Positions 1 to 7,326 of a stretch of DNA of 64,000 nucleotides are shown piece by piece (the first letter of the stretch is position 1; every line of letters starts with the position of its first letter). This stretch comes from Fodinibacter luteus (GTDB lineage Bacteria > Actinomycetota > Actinomycetes > Actinomycetales > Dermatophilaceae): NCBI RefSeq assembly GCF_039541575.1, contig NZ_BAABGM010000007.1, positions 1 to 64,000 on the forward strand. The letters run 5' to 3'. The notes under the pieces were generated by a model. The model was given only the letters and a program-made list of their open reading frames with translations, did not search any database and was not told the origin of the DNA. The position numbers and the translations under genes were made by a program.

Positions 1-1
1 G

Positions 2-1441
2 GACGCCGCGACCGCGTGGGCGGCGATCGACCGCCTGGCCCACGACTACGTCGCCCAGGGAGCGTGTGCGAACGTCGAGCAGGCCCGCGGCCAGGCCCTG
101 ACCGACCTGGTCACCGGCAACGCCACGGTCGAGGTCCAGGTGATGCTGACCGTACCCGCCGACGCCGTCCCCACCGACCCGGTGCCCACCGACCCGGCGC
201 CCACCGACCCGGCGCCCACCGACCCGGCCGACCCTGCGCGGACGCCGGGCGGTACCTGCCGACACGACGGCGGGGTCGGCAAGGCTGACCCGCCTCCTCA
301 GGGCGGTGCTGTCGCGGACGGGGGCGGCGGTCCTGACGGAGGCGTCGCGTCCGAGGCCGGGTCGCAGGTTTCGGCGTCGGCTGGCGAGGACACTCACTGG
401 GCTGAACGCGCCGAGTCGCGCGCGACACGCTCGAACTCGCCTGCTGATTCCGCAGCCGCGGGGCCGCCGGGCGTGCAGAGGGCTCGCGCGACGGATGGTT
501 GCGAAGCGGTGCGTGGGCAGGACCTGGTGCAGGTGCAGGGGTGCCGCCCCTCGGAGCCGTTGCTGGTGCCCCGGGCCTGGCTGCTGGACCACCTGGCACG
601 CGGATCCTCCAGGGCGCAGCCAGGACACCGGCACCGGCGCCGGCGACGCCGCGACGGCACGCCCGACCGGGCCGGGCCCACGTCGACCGCCCCGTGCTCG
701 ACCGCCCCGTGCTCGACCGCCCCGGTGCCGGCCCCGGTGATCGAGCCGAGGGTGGTGCCGTGCGACCCGGTGTCCGGGGCCCGGGTCGACCCCGGGCAGG
801 ACCTGGCCAGCGGCGCCTACCGGCCCAGCCCGGCGCTGGCGGCGCTGGTGCGCGCCCGCGACGGGCGGTGCCGCTTCCCCGGGTGCGCGGTCGCGGCCCG
901 GTTCTGCGACCTGGACCACGCCCGCGCCTGGCCGGGCGGGCCGACCACCGCCGAGAACCTGATGGTGCTGTGCCGTCGCCATCACCGGGTCAAGCAGACC
1001 CCTGGGTGGGTGGTGCGCCTGCACCCCGACGCCACCACCACCTGGACCGACCCCACCGGTATGGTGCGCACCACCCACCCCCTGGACGCCCTGGCCGTGC
1101 TGGTCCTGCGCCACGACGACCACGACAGCACCGCAGGGTTCGCCCGGGCCACCGGGAACCCCGGGACCGGCCACAGCCACAGCCACAGCGGCAGCCACAG
1201 CGGCAGCGGGCGGGCCGCCGGCCACGTCAACGGCCAGCGGGCCGCCGGCGACGGTGCGGTGCTCGCCGGGGCGTGGAGTGCCCTGCAGACCCACCTCGAG
1301 CTGGCCCTGGAGCACCACCCACCACCGCCGCACTCCTTCACCGTGCGCCCGACCCACCCACGTCGCACCAGCACCGTCCTGCGCGCCGCCCTGGCCCGAC
1401 GCCGCGCACGCACCCGGTTCCCCGACGAACCCCCGTTCTGA
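2..1441 (+). CDS. DUF222/HNH endonuclease domain protein (5' end outside window)
   Basis: The frame is open from the window edge, so the N-terminus is missing. The first 50 residues resemble the end of a DUF222 (13E12-type) domain. A Pro/Thr/Asp repeat and a long low-complexity linker follow. The C-terminal part holds an HNH module: a Cys pair in CRFPGC, then CDLDH, ENLMVLC and RRHH, which fit metal ligands and a catalytic His. Members of this family are common and multicopy in Actinobacteria, and their role is unknown. The tail is rich in His, Ser and Gly. The linker stretch around 286-470 has many more A/T third bases than its surroundings, so a frameshift or inserted segment there is possible. 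Confidence 0.8.
   Translation, partial: DAATAWAAIDRLAHDYVAQGACANVEQARGQALTDLVTGNATVEVQVMLTVPADAVPTDPVPTDPAPTDPAPTDPADPARTPGGTCRHDGGVGKADPPPQGGAVADGGGGPDGGVASEAGSQVSASAGEDTHWAERAESRATRSNSPADSAAAGPPGVQRARATDGCEAVRGQDLVQVQGCRPSEPLLVPRAWLLDHLARGSSRAQPGHRHRRRRRRDGTPDRAGPTSTAPCSTAPCSTAPVPAPVIEPRVVPCDPVSGARVDPGQDLASGAYRPSPALAALVRARDGRCRFPGCAVAARFCDLDHARAWPGGPTTAENLMVLCRRHHRVKQTPGWVVRLHPDATTTWTDPTGMVRTTHPLDALAVLVLRHDDHDSTAGFARATGNPGTGHSHSHSGSHSGSGRAAGHVNGQRAAGDGAVLAGAWSALQTHLELALEHHPPPPHSFTVRPTHPRRTSTVLRAALARRRARTRFPDEPPF
170..229 (+). repeat. Four 15-bp tandem repeats inside the HNH gene
   Basis: The unit CCCACCGACCCGGCG is repeated four times with small changes. It encodes repeats of Pro-Thr-Asp-Pro plus Val or Ala. 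A shorter repeat giving Ser-Thr-Ala-Pro-Cys lies near 685-725. Both fall in the disordered linker and could vary in copy number. Confidence 0.85.
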
Positions 1442-1513
1442 TCCGAGGCGTCCGTCTGAGCCGACGTGTCCGGCGGTGTCGCAGGGAGGCGCGCGGCATC
1501 CGGACGCCGTCGA

Positions 1514-1544
1514 TACGATCGAGCGGGGCGCGGTCACGTGACCG
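1514..1544 (+). promoter_or_regulatory. Candidate promoter and palindromic operator of the cupin gene
   Basis: A -10-like TACGAT lies at 1514-1519. The perfect 14-bp palindrome CGGTCACGTGACCG lies at 1531-1544, just downstream of the expected start site near 1526. That position fits a repressor site. No regulator gene is adjacent, so the partner is unknown. Confidence 0.4.
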
Positions 1545-1622
1545 GCTCCGCCCCGCCGCGGCGGGCCCGGCACGTCCGGGGCGCCCCGACCGCGGCACCG
1601 CTCGAGAACCTCGGAGAACGCC

Positions 1623-1991
1623 ATGGCACGCCCCACAGAGCTCTCGACCTCGCTGGCCTTCACCGGGCTGCTCGAGAGCCTCCCGGTCACGTCGTCGTCG
1701 ACGACCTCGCGGGTCGTCGTCAACAACCCGGCGTTGCGCGTCGTCGTCTTCGCCTTCGACGAGGGCGAGCTGCTCACCGAGCACTCCTCGCCCCGGGCCG
1801 TCGTCGTCCACCTCCTCGACGGCGCGATCCGCTTCACGGTGGGGGACGACGAGCACACCATGGCACCGGGGGACGTCCTCTACCTCGCCCCTGGGGAGCG
1901 CCATGCCCTCGTCGCCGACGCGCCGAGCCGGCTCAGCCTCGTCATGGTCGACGTCGACGAGACCGCCGCGGCGCCCGCCGGCGCCGACTGA
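1623..1991 (+). CDS. Small cupin-domain protein
   Basis: The protein has 122 residues and is a single cupin barrel. The second half carries the usual pattern: GDVLYLAPGERHAL, with the Gly-Asp turn and a His that fits a metal ligand. The His around residue 60 (TEHSSPRAVV) fits the first cupin motif. A purine-rich GGAGA sits about six bases before the ATG. The gene stands alone between the HNH gene and the cimA leader, so the neighbours give no clue to its substrate. Small cupins of this kind are often sensors or mononuclear metalloenzymes. No function is assigned. Confidence 0.8.
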   Translation: MARPTELSTSLAFTGLLESLPVTSSSTTSRVVVNNPALRVVVFAFDEGELLTEHSSPRAVVVHLLDGAIRFTVGDDEHTMAPGDVLYLAPGERHALVADAPSRLSLVMVDVDETAAAPAGAD

Positions 1992-2086
1992 TCGACCGGG
2001 TGGCGACGCCGGCCGGCTCACCGGCCGGCTCGCCGGGTCGCGGGCACGGCGGCCAGCATGTGGACGCACCGTAGGCCGGGACCGCC

Positions 2087-2149
2087 ATGTCGTGCCATGG
2101 TGGTCCCGTGATGCTCCTTGTGGCGACAGCCACGATCATTATCGGCTAG
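2087..2149 (+). CDS. Candidate leader peptide rich in branched-chain residues, upstream of cimA
   Basis: An ATG-TAG frame encodes up to 20 residues and ends MLLVATATIIIG. The start may be ATG 2087, GTG 2108 or ATG 2111, all in frame; a -10-like CATGGT ends six bases before 2108. The run holds two Leu, one Val, two Thr and three consecutive Ile codons. Among them are CTT, ACA and ATT, which are rare in such a GC-rich genome. The stop codon touches the first arm of a hairpin that precedes a terminator-like hairpin with four T residues. This is the layout of a translation-coupled attenuator. The next gene makes an isoleucine precursor, which fits Ile codons as the sensed signal. Confidence 0.65.
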   Translation: MSCHGGPVMLLVATATIIIG

Positions 2150-2200
2150 CGCGACGAGACCTCCTCGTCGCGCAGACCTCCCACACCCGGGGGGTCTTTT
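2149..2200 (+). promoter_or_regulatory. Candidate transcription attenuator of cimA
   Basis: Hairpin 1 pairs 2149-2158 with 2164-2173 (10 bp, 5-base loop). Hairpin 2 pairs GACCTCCC at 2175-2182 with GGGGGGTC at 2189-2196 (one G-U pair) and is followed by TTTT, as in an intrinsic terminator. The sequence AGACCTCC occurs twice, at 2157-2164 and 2174-2181. The G-rich arm could therefore pair with either copy. A ribosome stalled on the Ile codons would cover the left arm of hairpin 1 and free the first copy. The switch is an inference; the hairpins are visible. Confidence 0.6.
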
Positions 2201-2314
2201 GCTTGTCGGGAGCGTCGCGGGCGGCGTGACCGGCAGCAGGTGTCCGTCGCCCCCACCCCGGGCGTCGTGACCGCAGCGCTGGCGCGAGAATGGACCCGAG
2301 CACCACACGTCAAC

Positions 2315-2340
2315 GCCCCGGCCCTTCCACGGGCCGGGGC
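2315..2340 (+). promoter_or_regulatory. Strong GC hairpin 43 bases before cimA
   Basis: GCCCCGGCCC pairs perfectly with GGGCCGGGGC around a six-base loop. There is no T-run. It lies between the attenuator and the start codon, so it is either a second control hairpin or an RNA-stabilising structure. The rest of 2201-2383 shows no gene. Confidence 0.45.
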
Positions 2341-2383
2341 ACACGACGCCGGGCGACCGGCAGACCGATCCGGGTGACCATCG

Positions 2384-3976
2384 ATGACCGACCTCCACGT
2401 CTACGACACGACGCTGCGCGACGGCGCCCAGCAGGAGGGGCTCAACCTCTCCGTGGCCGACAAGCTCGCCATCGCGTCCCACCTCGACGAGCTCGGTGTC
2501 GGCTACATCGAGGGCGGCTGGCCCGGCGCCAACCCCAAGGACACCGAGTTCTTCGCCCGAGCCGCCACCGACCTGCGCCTGCGCAACGCCACGCTCGCTG
2601 CGTTCGGCGCCACCCGCCGGGCCGGTGGCCGTGCCGACACCGACCCGCTCGTGGCGGCGCTCCTCGCGAGCGGCGCCCCGGTCATCACCCTCGTCGCGAA
2701 GTCGCACACCGGGCACGTCGAGCGGGCCCTGCGCACCACCCTCGAGGAGAACCTCGAGATGATCCGGGACACCGTGTCCTTCCTGCGCGCCGAGGGGCGC
2801 CGGGTCTTCCTCGACGCCGAGCACTTCTTCGACGGCTACACCACGGACCGCGACTACGCCCTCGAGGCCGTGCGCGTCGCGGCCGAGGCGGGCGCCGAGG
2901 TCATCGCGCTGTGCGACACCAACGGCGGGATGCTCCCCGACCGGGTCGCCGACGTCGTGCACGACGTCGTCGGGGCGACGGGGGCCCGGATCGGCATCCA
3001 CTGCCACAACGACACGGGTTGCGCGGTCGCCAACTCGATGGCCGCGGTCGCCGCCGGCGCCACCCACGTCCAGGGCACGGTCAACGGCTACGGCGAGCGC
3101 ACCGGCAACGCCGACCTGCTCACCGTCGTCGCGAACCTCCAGCTCAAGAAGGGCATCGAGCTGCTCGAACCGCACCGGCTCCAGGAGTCGACCCGCATCG
3201 CGCACGCCATCGCCGAGGTCACGAACGTGCCCCCGTACTCGCGCCAGCCCTACGTCGGGTCGAGCGCCTTCGCGCACAAGGCCGGGCTGCACGCGAGCGC
3301 CATCAAGGTCGACCCCGACCTCTACCAGCACATGGACCCCAAGCACGTCGGCAACGACATGCGCATGCTCGTCTCCGACATGGCGGGTCGCGCGTCGATC
3401 GAGCTGAAGTCCCGCGAGCTCGGCTTCGACCTCGACCCCGGAGACGAGAACGACCGCGCCACCCTGGCCCGCGTGCTGCGCTCGGTCAAGGAGAAGGAGC
3501 TGCGCGGCTACACCTTCGACGCCGCCGACGCGAGCTTCGAGCTGCTCCTGCGCCGCGACATCGACGGGGCGCTCCCCGACTTCTTCGACGTCGAGTCCTG
3601 GCGGGTCATCACCGACGCCCGCGGTGACGACGACGCCCTCTCCGAGGCGACCGTCAAGGTCCGGGCCGCCGGGGAGCGCGTCGTGCAGACCGGCGAGGGC
3701 AACGGGCCGGTCAACGCCCTCGACCACGCGCTGCGGCTCGCGCTGTCGTCGGCCTACCCCGAGATCAGCCACCTCGAGCTCATCGACTACAAGGTGCGCA
3801 TCCTCGACGCCGCCCACGGCACCGACGCCGTGACCCGCGTGCTCATCGAGACCTCCGACGGCACGACGTCGTGGACGACGATCGGTGTCGCGGCGAACAT
3901 CCTCGAGGCCAGCTGGGACGCCCTCGTCGAGTCGATGACCTACGGGCTCGTGCGGGCCGGGGTCGCCCCCCGCTGA
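2384..3976 (+). CDS. cimA: (R)-citramalate synthase
   Basis: The 530-residue protein is an HMGL-like TIM-barrel synthase condensing acetyl-CoA with pyruvate to citramalate, the first step of the threonine-independent route to 2-oxobutyrate and isoleucine. DTTLRDGAQ at residues 8-16 is the catalytic motif. The pattern GIHCHNDTG near 205-213 and NGYGERTGNA near 233-242 carry metal and active-site residues. The C-terminal third is the LeuA-type regulatory dimer domain. Opening with DTTLRDGAQQEG and this length favour CimA over LeuA or homocitrate synthase. Downstream steps use LeuCD, encoded 7 kb away. Control is likely through the leader and terminator upstream. Confidence 0.9.
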   Translation: MTDLHVYDTTLRDGAQQEGLNLSVADKLAIASHLDELGVGYIEGGWPGANPKDTEFFARAATDLRLRNATLAAFGATRRAGGRADTDPLVAALLASGAPVITLVAKSHTGHVERALRTTLEENLEMIRDTVSFLRAEGRRVFLDAEHFFDGYTTDRDYALEAVRVAAEAGAEVIALCDTNGGMLPDRVADVVHDVVGATGARIGIHCHNDTGCAVANSMAAVAAGATHVQGTVNGYGERTGNADLLTVVANLQLKKGIELLEPHRLQESTRIAHAIAEVTNVPPYSRQPYVGSSAFAHKAGLHASAIKVDPDLYQHMDPKHVGNDMRMLVSDMAGRASIELKSRELGFDLDPGDENDRATLARVLRSVKEKELRGYTFDAADASFELLLRRDIDGALPDFFDVESWRVITDARGDDDALSEATVKVRAAGERVVQTGEGNGPVNALDHALRLALSSAYPEISHLELIDYKVRILDAAHGTDAVTRVLIETSDGTTSWTTIGVAANILEASWDALVESMTYGLVRAGVAPR

Positions 3977-3992
3977 CGACGCCCCCCGCGAA

Positions 3993-4054
3993 GTCAGGAG
4001 CACTCCGCGGGCTCCGGGCCGGGTACGGCCCTGACCGGGCGGAGTGCTCCTGAC
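3993..4054. terminator. Bidirectional inverted repeat between convergent genes
   Basis: GTCAGGAGCACTCCGC at 3993-4008 is the exact reverse complement of 4039-4054. The spacer is 30 bases. It follows the cimA stop and contains the stop codon of the converging gene, so the last 19 or so codons of that gene lie inside the structure. Confidence 0.65.
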
Positions 4055-4980
4055 TCCGCATGGAGGTCGGGGTGGCCGCGCGGGGTGCCGGCCGTCGCGC
4101 CGGCTGGTCGGCCGGTCGCCACGGCGTCGAGCACGGCCAGCAGCCGGTGCCGCAGCGCGTTGGACCGCTCGGCGAAGTCGCGCTGCCGCTCCACGTAGGC
4201 CGTCTTCCCCTCGGGGGTCTCGACCGGCACCGGGTCGTAGCCGAGCTCGCGCAGGTCGTAGGGCGACGCCTGCATGTCGAGCACCCGGATCTCGCGGGCC
4301 AGGTCGAACGCGTCGGCGACGAGGTCGCTCGGCACGAGCGGGGTCAGCTTGAAGGCCCACTTGTAGACGTCCATGCCGGCGTGGAGGCAGCCGGGCTGCT
4401 CCATCGCGACCTGGCTGTCGCGGGTGGGGCGCAGCGCGTTGCGCGGCCGGGCCGAGTCGGTGAAGAACCGGTAGGCGTCGAAGTGGGAGCAACGGATGCC
4501 GTGCTCCTCCACCACCGCGTCGGTGCCCGCCCTGCCCAGCCGCAGGGCCCATCCGGCGTGCCGCACGTCGCCGGCCGGGAGGCCGTGCACCATCGCCCAC
4601 TCGTGCAGCCCGAAGCAGCCGAGCCGTGGCTGCCGGGCTGCGGTGGCGGAGACGAGGTCGCGGACGAACGCCACGGCATCCCCCCGCGCGGCGAGGAACG
4701 CCTGGACGTCGAGCTCGACGGCGTTCCCGACGACGCGGTAGTGCGTCCAGGCGCCCCGGGGGAGTCCCGCCGCCTCGGCGAGGGCGACACCCGGGCCGGG
4801 GTGCCAGCGCCGCAGGCGGGCCGGCGAGTTGCCGTAGTAGCGGAACAGGAAGTCCTCGACCGGGTGGCTGCGCCCGCCCGAGCGGCGCTCGCGGTGCGCG
4901 GCGGTGGCGGCGTCGACCCGCTGCTCGTGCGCGGCCTCCCGGGCCCGCCACATGTGGACGGGGAGCACGCGAGTGGTCAC
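3994..4980 (-). CDS. Putative 3-methyladenine DNA glycosylase-like protein
   Basis: The 328-residue protein has features I recall from an actinobacterial family labelled 3-methyladenine DNA glycosylase: HPVEDFLFRYYG near residue 40, LRRWHPGPGV near 57 and FDAYRFFTD near 167. I see no classical AlkA or Tag catalytic motif, so the biochemical role is uncertain. The GTG start at 4980 is favoured because a TAGCGT -10 box (minus strand 4992-4987) ends exactly six bases before it, which suggests a leaderless message. The last 20 residues are encoded by the inverted repeat shared with cimA and look unlike a folded domain. Confidence 0.5.
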   Translation of the reverse strand: MTTRVLPVHMWRAREAAHEQRVDAATAAHRERRSGGRSHPVEDFLFRYYGNSPARLRRWHPGPGVALAEAAGLPRGAWTHYRVVGNAVELDVQAFLAARGDAVAFVRDLVSATAARQPRLGCFGLHEWAMVHGLPAGDVRHAGWALRLGRAGTDAVVEEHGIRCSHFDAYRFFTDSARPRNALRPTRDSQVAMEQPGCLHAGMDVYKWAFKLTPLVPSDLVADAFDLAREIRVLDMQASPYDLRELGYDPVPVETPEGKTAYVERQRDFAERSNALRHRLLAVLDAVATGRPAGATAGTPRGHPDLHAESGALRPVRAVPGPEPAECS

Positions 4981-5121
4981 GTGTCCACGCTACCGATGTG
5001 CGGCGCACCCTCCACCACCTCCGGAGCGCCCCGGCCGGACCTCTGCCGCGGGGGAACCCGCGGGGGGTCGCCGCTCGCTGAGGGAGAGGATGGTGGCCAC
5101 CCCCGAGACCATGAGGACCCC

Positions 5122-6054
5122 ATGACGCGCTCGACCCTCCCGACCATCGCCGTGGCGGCCGCCCTGGCGCTCGCTCTCTCGGCCTGCGGCGCAGATGCCG
5201 AGCCCGCCGTGACGAGCGCCGCGCCGCCGAGCGCCGGGAGCACCCCGCCCTCGCCGAGCCCCACGGCATCGGATGCCGGGGGTCCGGGCGGCCTGTACGT
5301 CGCGCTCGGTGACTCGCTCGCCGCCGGGTACCAGCCGGGGGGCGGCGAGCTGCGCGACACGGCCTACCCCGCGCTCGCCGCCGACCGCCTAGCCGGCGAC
5401 GGCGCCGAGCTGACCCTGGAGAACCTCGGCTGCTCGGGTGAGACGACGACCTCGCTCCTCGAGGGCGGCAAGTGCGAGTTCGACGAGGGGTCGCAGATCG
5501 AGCAGGCCGAGGCCGTGCTCGAGGGGGCGGGGGGCGACGTCGCGCTCGTGACGATCGACATCGGCGGCAACGACCTCCTCGCCTGCGTGCGGGGCGGTGC
5601 GAGCATCGACGCCGCGTGCGTGGAGAAGGGCGTCGCGACGGTGGGGCGCAACCTGCCGACCATCCTCGACCGCCTCACCGCGGCGGCCGGCGACGGCGTG
5701 CCCGTCCTCGTCCTCGGCTACTACAACCCCTGGGTCGCCGCCCAGACCCTCGACCAGCCGGTCGCGGGCGTCGAGGAGGCGTCCGACGCGTACGCCGAGC
5801 TGAGCGCGACGATCGAGCGGGCCGCGAAGGAGGCCGGAGCGACCTTCGTCGGCCTCGACGAGGCGTTCGCGACCGACGACACGACCCCCACCGAGATCGG
5901 GGGCCGCACCGTCCCCGAGAACGCCGCCCGGGTGTGCACGCTGACCAACCTGTGCACCGCCCGCGACATCCACTTCTCCGACGAGGGGGCGGCGACCGTC
6001 GCCCGGGTCCTCGCCGAGGCCGCCGTCGACGCCGGGGTGACCGCGGCTCCCTGA
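5122..6054 (+). CDS. GDSL/SGNH-family esterase lipoprotein
   Basis: The 310-residue protein begins with a lipoprotein signal: a short basic start, a hydrophobic run and LSAC near residue 19, so it is probably lipid-anchored outside the membrane. A Ser/Pro/Thr linker follows. The catalytic blocks are visible: ALGDSLAAG near residue 58 (Ser nucleophile), IGGND near 150, and DIHFSDEG near 290 (Asp-His pair). Substrate is unknown; family members cleave acyl esters of lipids or glycans. The frame is open far upstream, but ATG 5122 is the only start that gives a signal peptide. The gene stands alone. Confidence 0.85.
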   Translation: MTRSTLPTIAVAAALALALSACGADAEPAVTSAAPPSAGSTPPSPSPTASDAGGPGGLYVALGDSLAAGYQPGGGELRDTAYPALAADRLAGDGAELTLENLGCSGETTTSLLEGGKCEFDEGSQIEQAEAVLEGAGGDVALVTIDIGGNDLLACVRGGASIDAACVEKGVATVGRNLPTILDRLTAAAGDGVPVLVLGYYNPWVAAQTLDQPVAGVEEASDAYAELSATIERAAKEAGATFVGLDEAFATDDTTPTEIGGRTVPENAARVCTLTNLCTARDIHFSDEGAATVARVLAEAAVDAGVTAAP

Positions 6055-6436
6055 GGCGGCGACCTCGTGGCCTGGCGGAGGCCGCGGTGGCACAGGGAGC
6101 ACCTCGGCTAACCCACGCCGGCGGCTGCTTCCTCGGGACATGCCCGCGCTGCCGACGACGCAGGAGTCGCTCGAGCTCGTCGCCGAGCGCGCGGTCGCCG
6201 AGCAGCTGCAGGTCGTGCGTGGCCTGCTCGAGCTCGCGAGCACCGCCCCGGCAGCCGAGGTGGTGACCCTGCCCGAGCCCTGGGTGTGGACTCGCGATCC
6301 CACCCACGTCGTCGCCGCCCTGATGGGCGGCAGGGACCCGGTCGACCTGACGCCCGTGCGGCGGTCCGGGTGCACCGCACGCCGCAGGGCGGGCTCACGA
6401 CGAGCTCGTGCCGACCCCGCCCGTACGCTGGCCCCC
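6055..6436. other. 382-bp gap with no convincing gene
   Basis: The frame of the downstream FAH gene stays open from 6140, and its first 60 residues (beginning MPALPTTQESLEL) look fairly protein-like. No ribosome site precedes 6140, and a good promoter sits directly before the 6437 start. The stretch is therefore treated as non-coding or as a gene remnant. Confidence 0.4.
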
Positions 6437-7207
6437 ATGCGCATCGCGAGGTTCACGACGGGTGACGACCCGGCCTACGGGCTCGTCGACGGGGCGGGCG
6501 AGAAGATCGCCGAGATCACCGGCGACCCCCTCTACCAGCGGATCGAGCTCACCGGCGCCGTCCACGACGTCGACGACGTCCGCCTCCTCGCCCCGGTCAT
6601 CCCACGGAGCAAGGTCATCGGCATCGGGCGCAACTACGCCGACCACGCGGCCGAGATGGGCGGCGAGGCGCCGGCGACCCCGCTCATGTTCCTCGTGCCC
6701 AACACCGCCGTGGTCGGCCCCGGTGACCCCGTCGTCATGCCACCCCAGACCCGAGAGGTGGGCTTCGAGGGCGAGCTCGCCGTGGTCATCGGGCGGCTCT
6801 GCAAGGACGTCGGGGCGCAGCACGCGCTCGGCTTCGTCTTCGGCTACACCGTCGCGAACGACGTCACGGCGCGCGACCTGCAGCGCACCGACGGCCAGTG
6901 GGCCCGGGCGAAGGGCTTCGACACCTTCTGTCCCCTCGGGCCGTGGATCGAGACCGACCTCGACCCGGCGGCCCAGCGCATCGTCACCCGGGTCGACGGC
7001 GAGGTCGTCCAGGACGGGTCGACGGCCGACATGGTCCACGACACGGCGACCCTCGTCGCGTTCGCCTCGGCGGCGTTCACCCTCCTGCCGGGCGACGTCA
7101 TCCTCACCGGGACCCCGGCCGGGGTGGGCCTCGTCGACGCCGGGCAGCGCGTCGAGGTCGAGGTCGACGGCATCGGCGTGCTCAGCAACCCCTTCGTGCG
7201 TCACTAG
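6437..7207 (+). CDS. Fumarylacetoacetate hydrolase-family protein
   Basis: The 256-residue protein is a typical short FAH-fold enzyme. GIGRNYADHA near residue 58 opens the catalytic domain. The metal ligands fit the Glu pair in GFEGELAVVIG near 107-117 and the Asp in GYTVANDVTARDLQ near 137. Family members act on 2-oxo or dicarbonyl acids as hydrolases, isomerases or oxaloacetate decarboxylases, and the exact substrate cannot be read from sequence. A TACGCT box at 6424-6429 ends seven bases before ATG 6437, supporting this start. The gene lies just upstream of gltX, an arrangement common in Actinobacteria. Confidence 0.85.
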   Translation: MRIARFTTGDDPAYGLVDGAGEKIAEITGDPLYQRIELTGAVHDVDDVRLLAPVIPRSKVIGIGRNYADHAAEMGGEAPATPLMFLVPNTAVVGPGDPVVMPPQTREVGFEGELAVVIGRLCKDVGAQHALGFVFGYTVANDVTARDLQRTDGQWARAKGFDTFCPLGPWIETDLDPAAQRIVTRVDGEVVQDGSTADMVHDTATLVAFASAAFTLLPGDVILTGTPAGVGLVDAGQRVEVEVDGIGVLSNPFVRH

Positions 7208-7218
7208 GCTGGCTCACC

Positions 7219-7326
7219 ATGAGCCAGTCCACGCACGCCGGCCGTCACGCGGGACTGCCCGGTGACCCCCCGGCGACTCCGTCCACGACGGGCGGCACCG
7301 ACACCCGGGGAGCGAGCAGCCCGTGA
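7219..7326 (+). CDS. Possible 35-residue ORF coupled to gltX
   Basis: The frame starts at ATG 7219, eight bases after a TAGGCT -10 box (7205-7210). Its TGA overlaps the gltX GTG by four bases (GTGA at 7323-7326). That pattern suggests a translated leaderless ORF coupled to gltX. The peptide is rich in Gly, Pro, Thr and Ser and matches nothing I recognise. It contains no Glu codon, so it is not an obvious charging sensor. It could simply be the leader of the gltX message. Confidence 0.4.
   Translation: MSQSTHAGRHAGLPGDPPATPSTTGGTDTRGASSP

Noticed and set aside
2018..5269. A 1,083-codon open frame on the minus strand
   Set aside because: It lies opposite cimA and the GDSL gene, is Arg/Gly/Pro-rich and shows no domain. 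It is a shadow caused by high GC.
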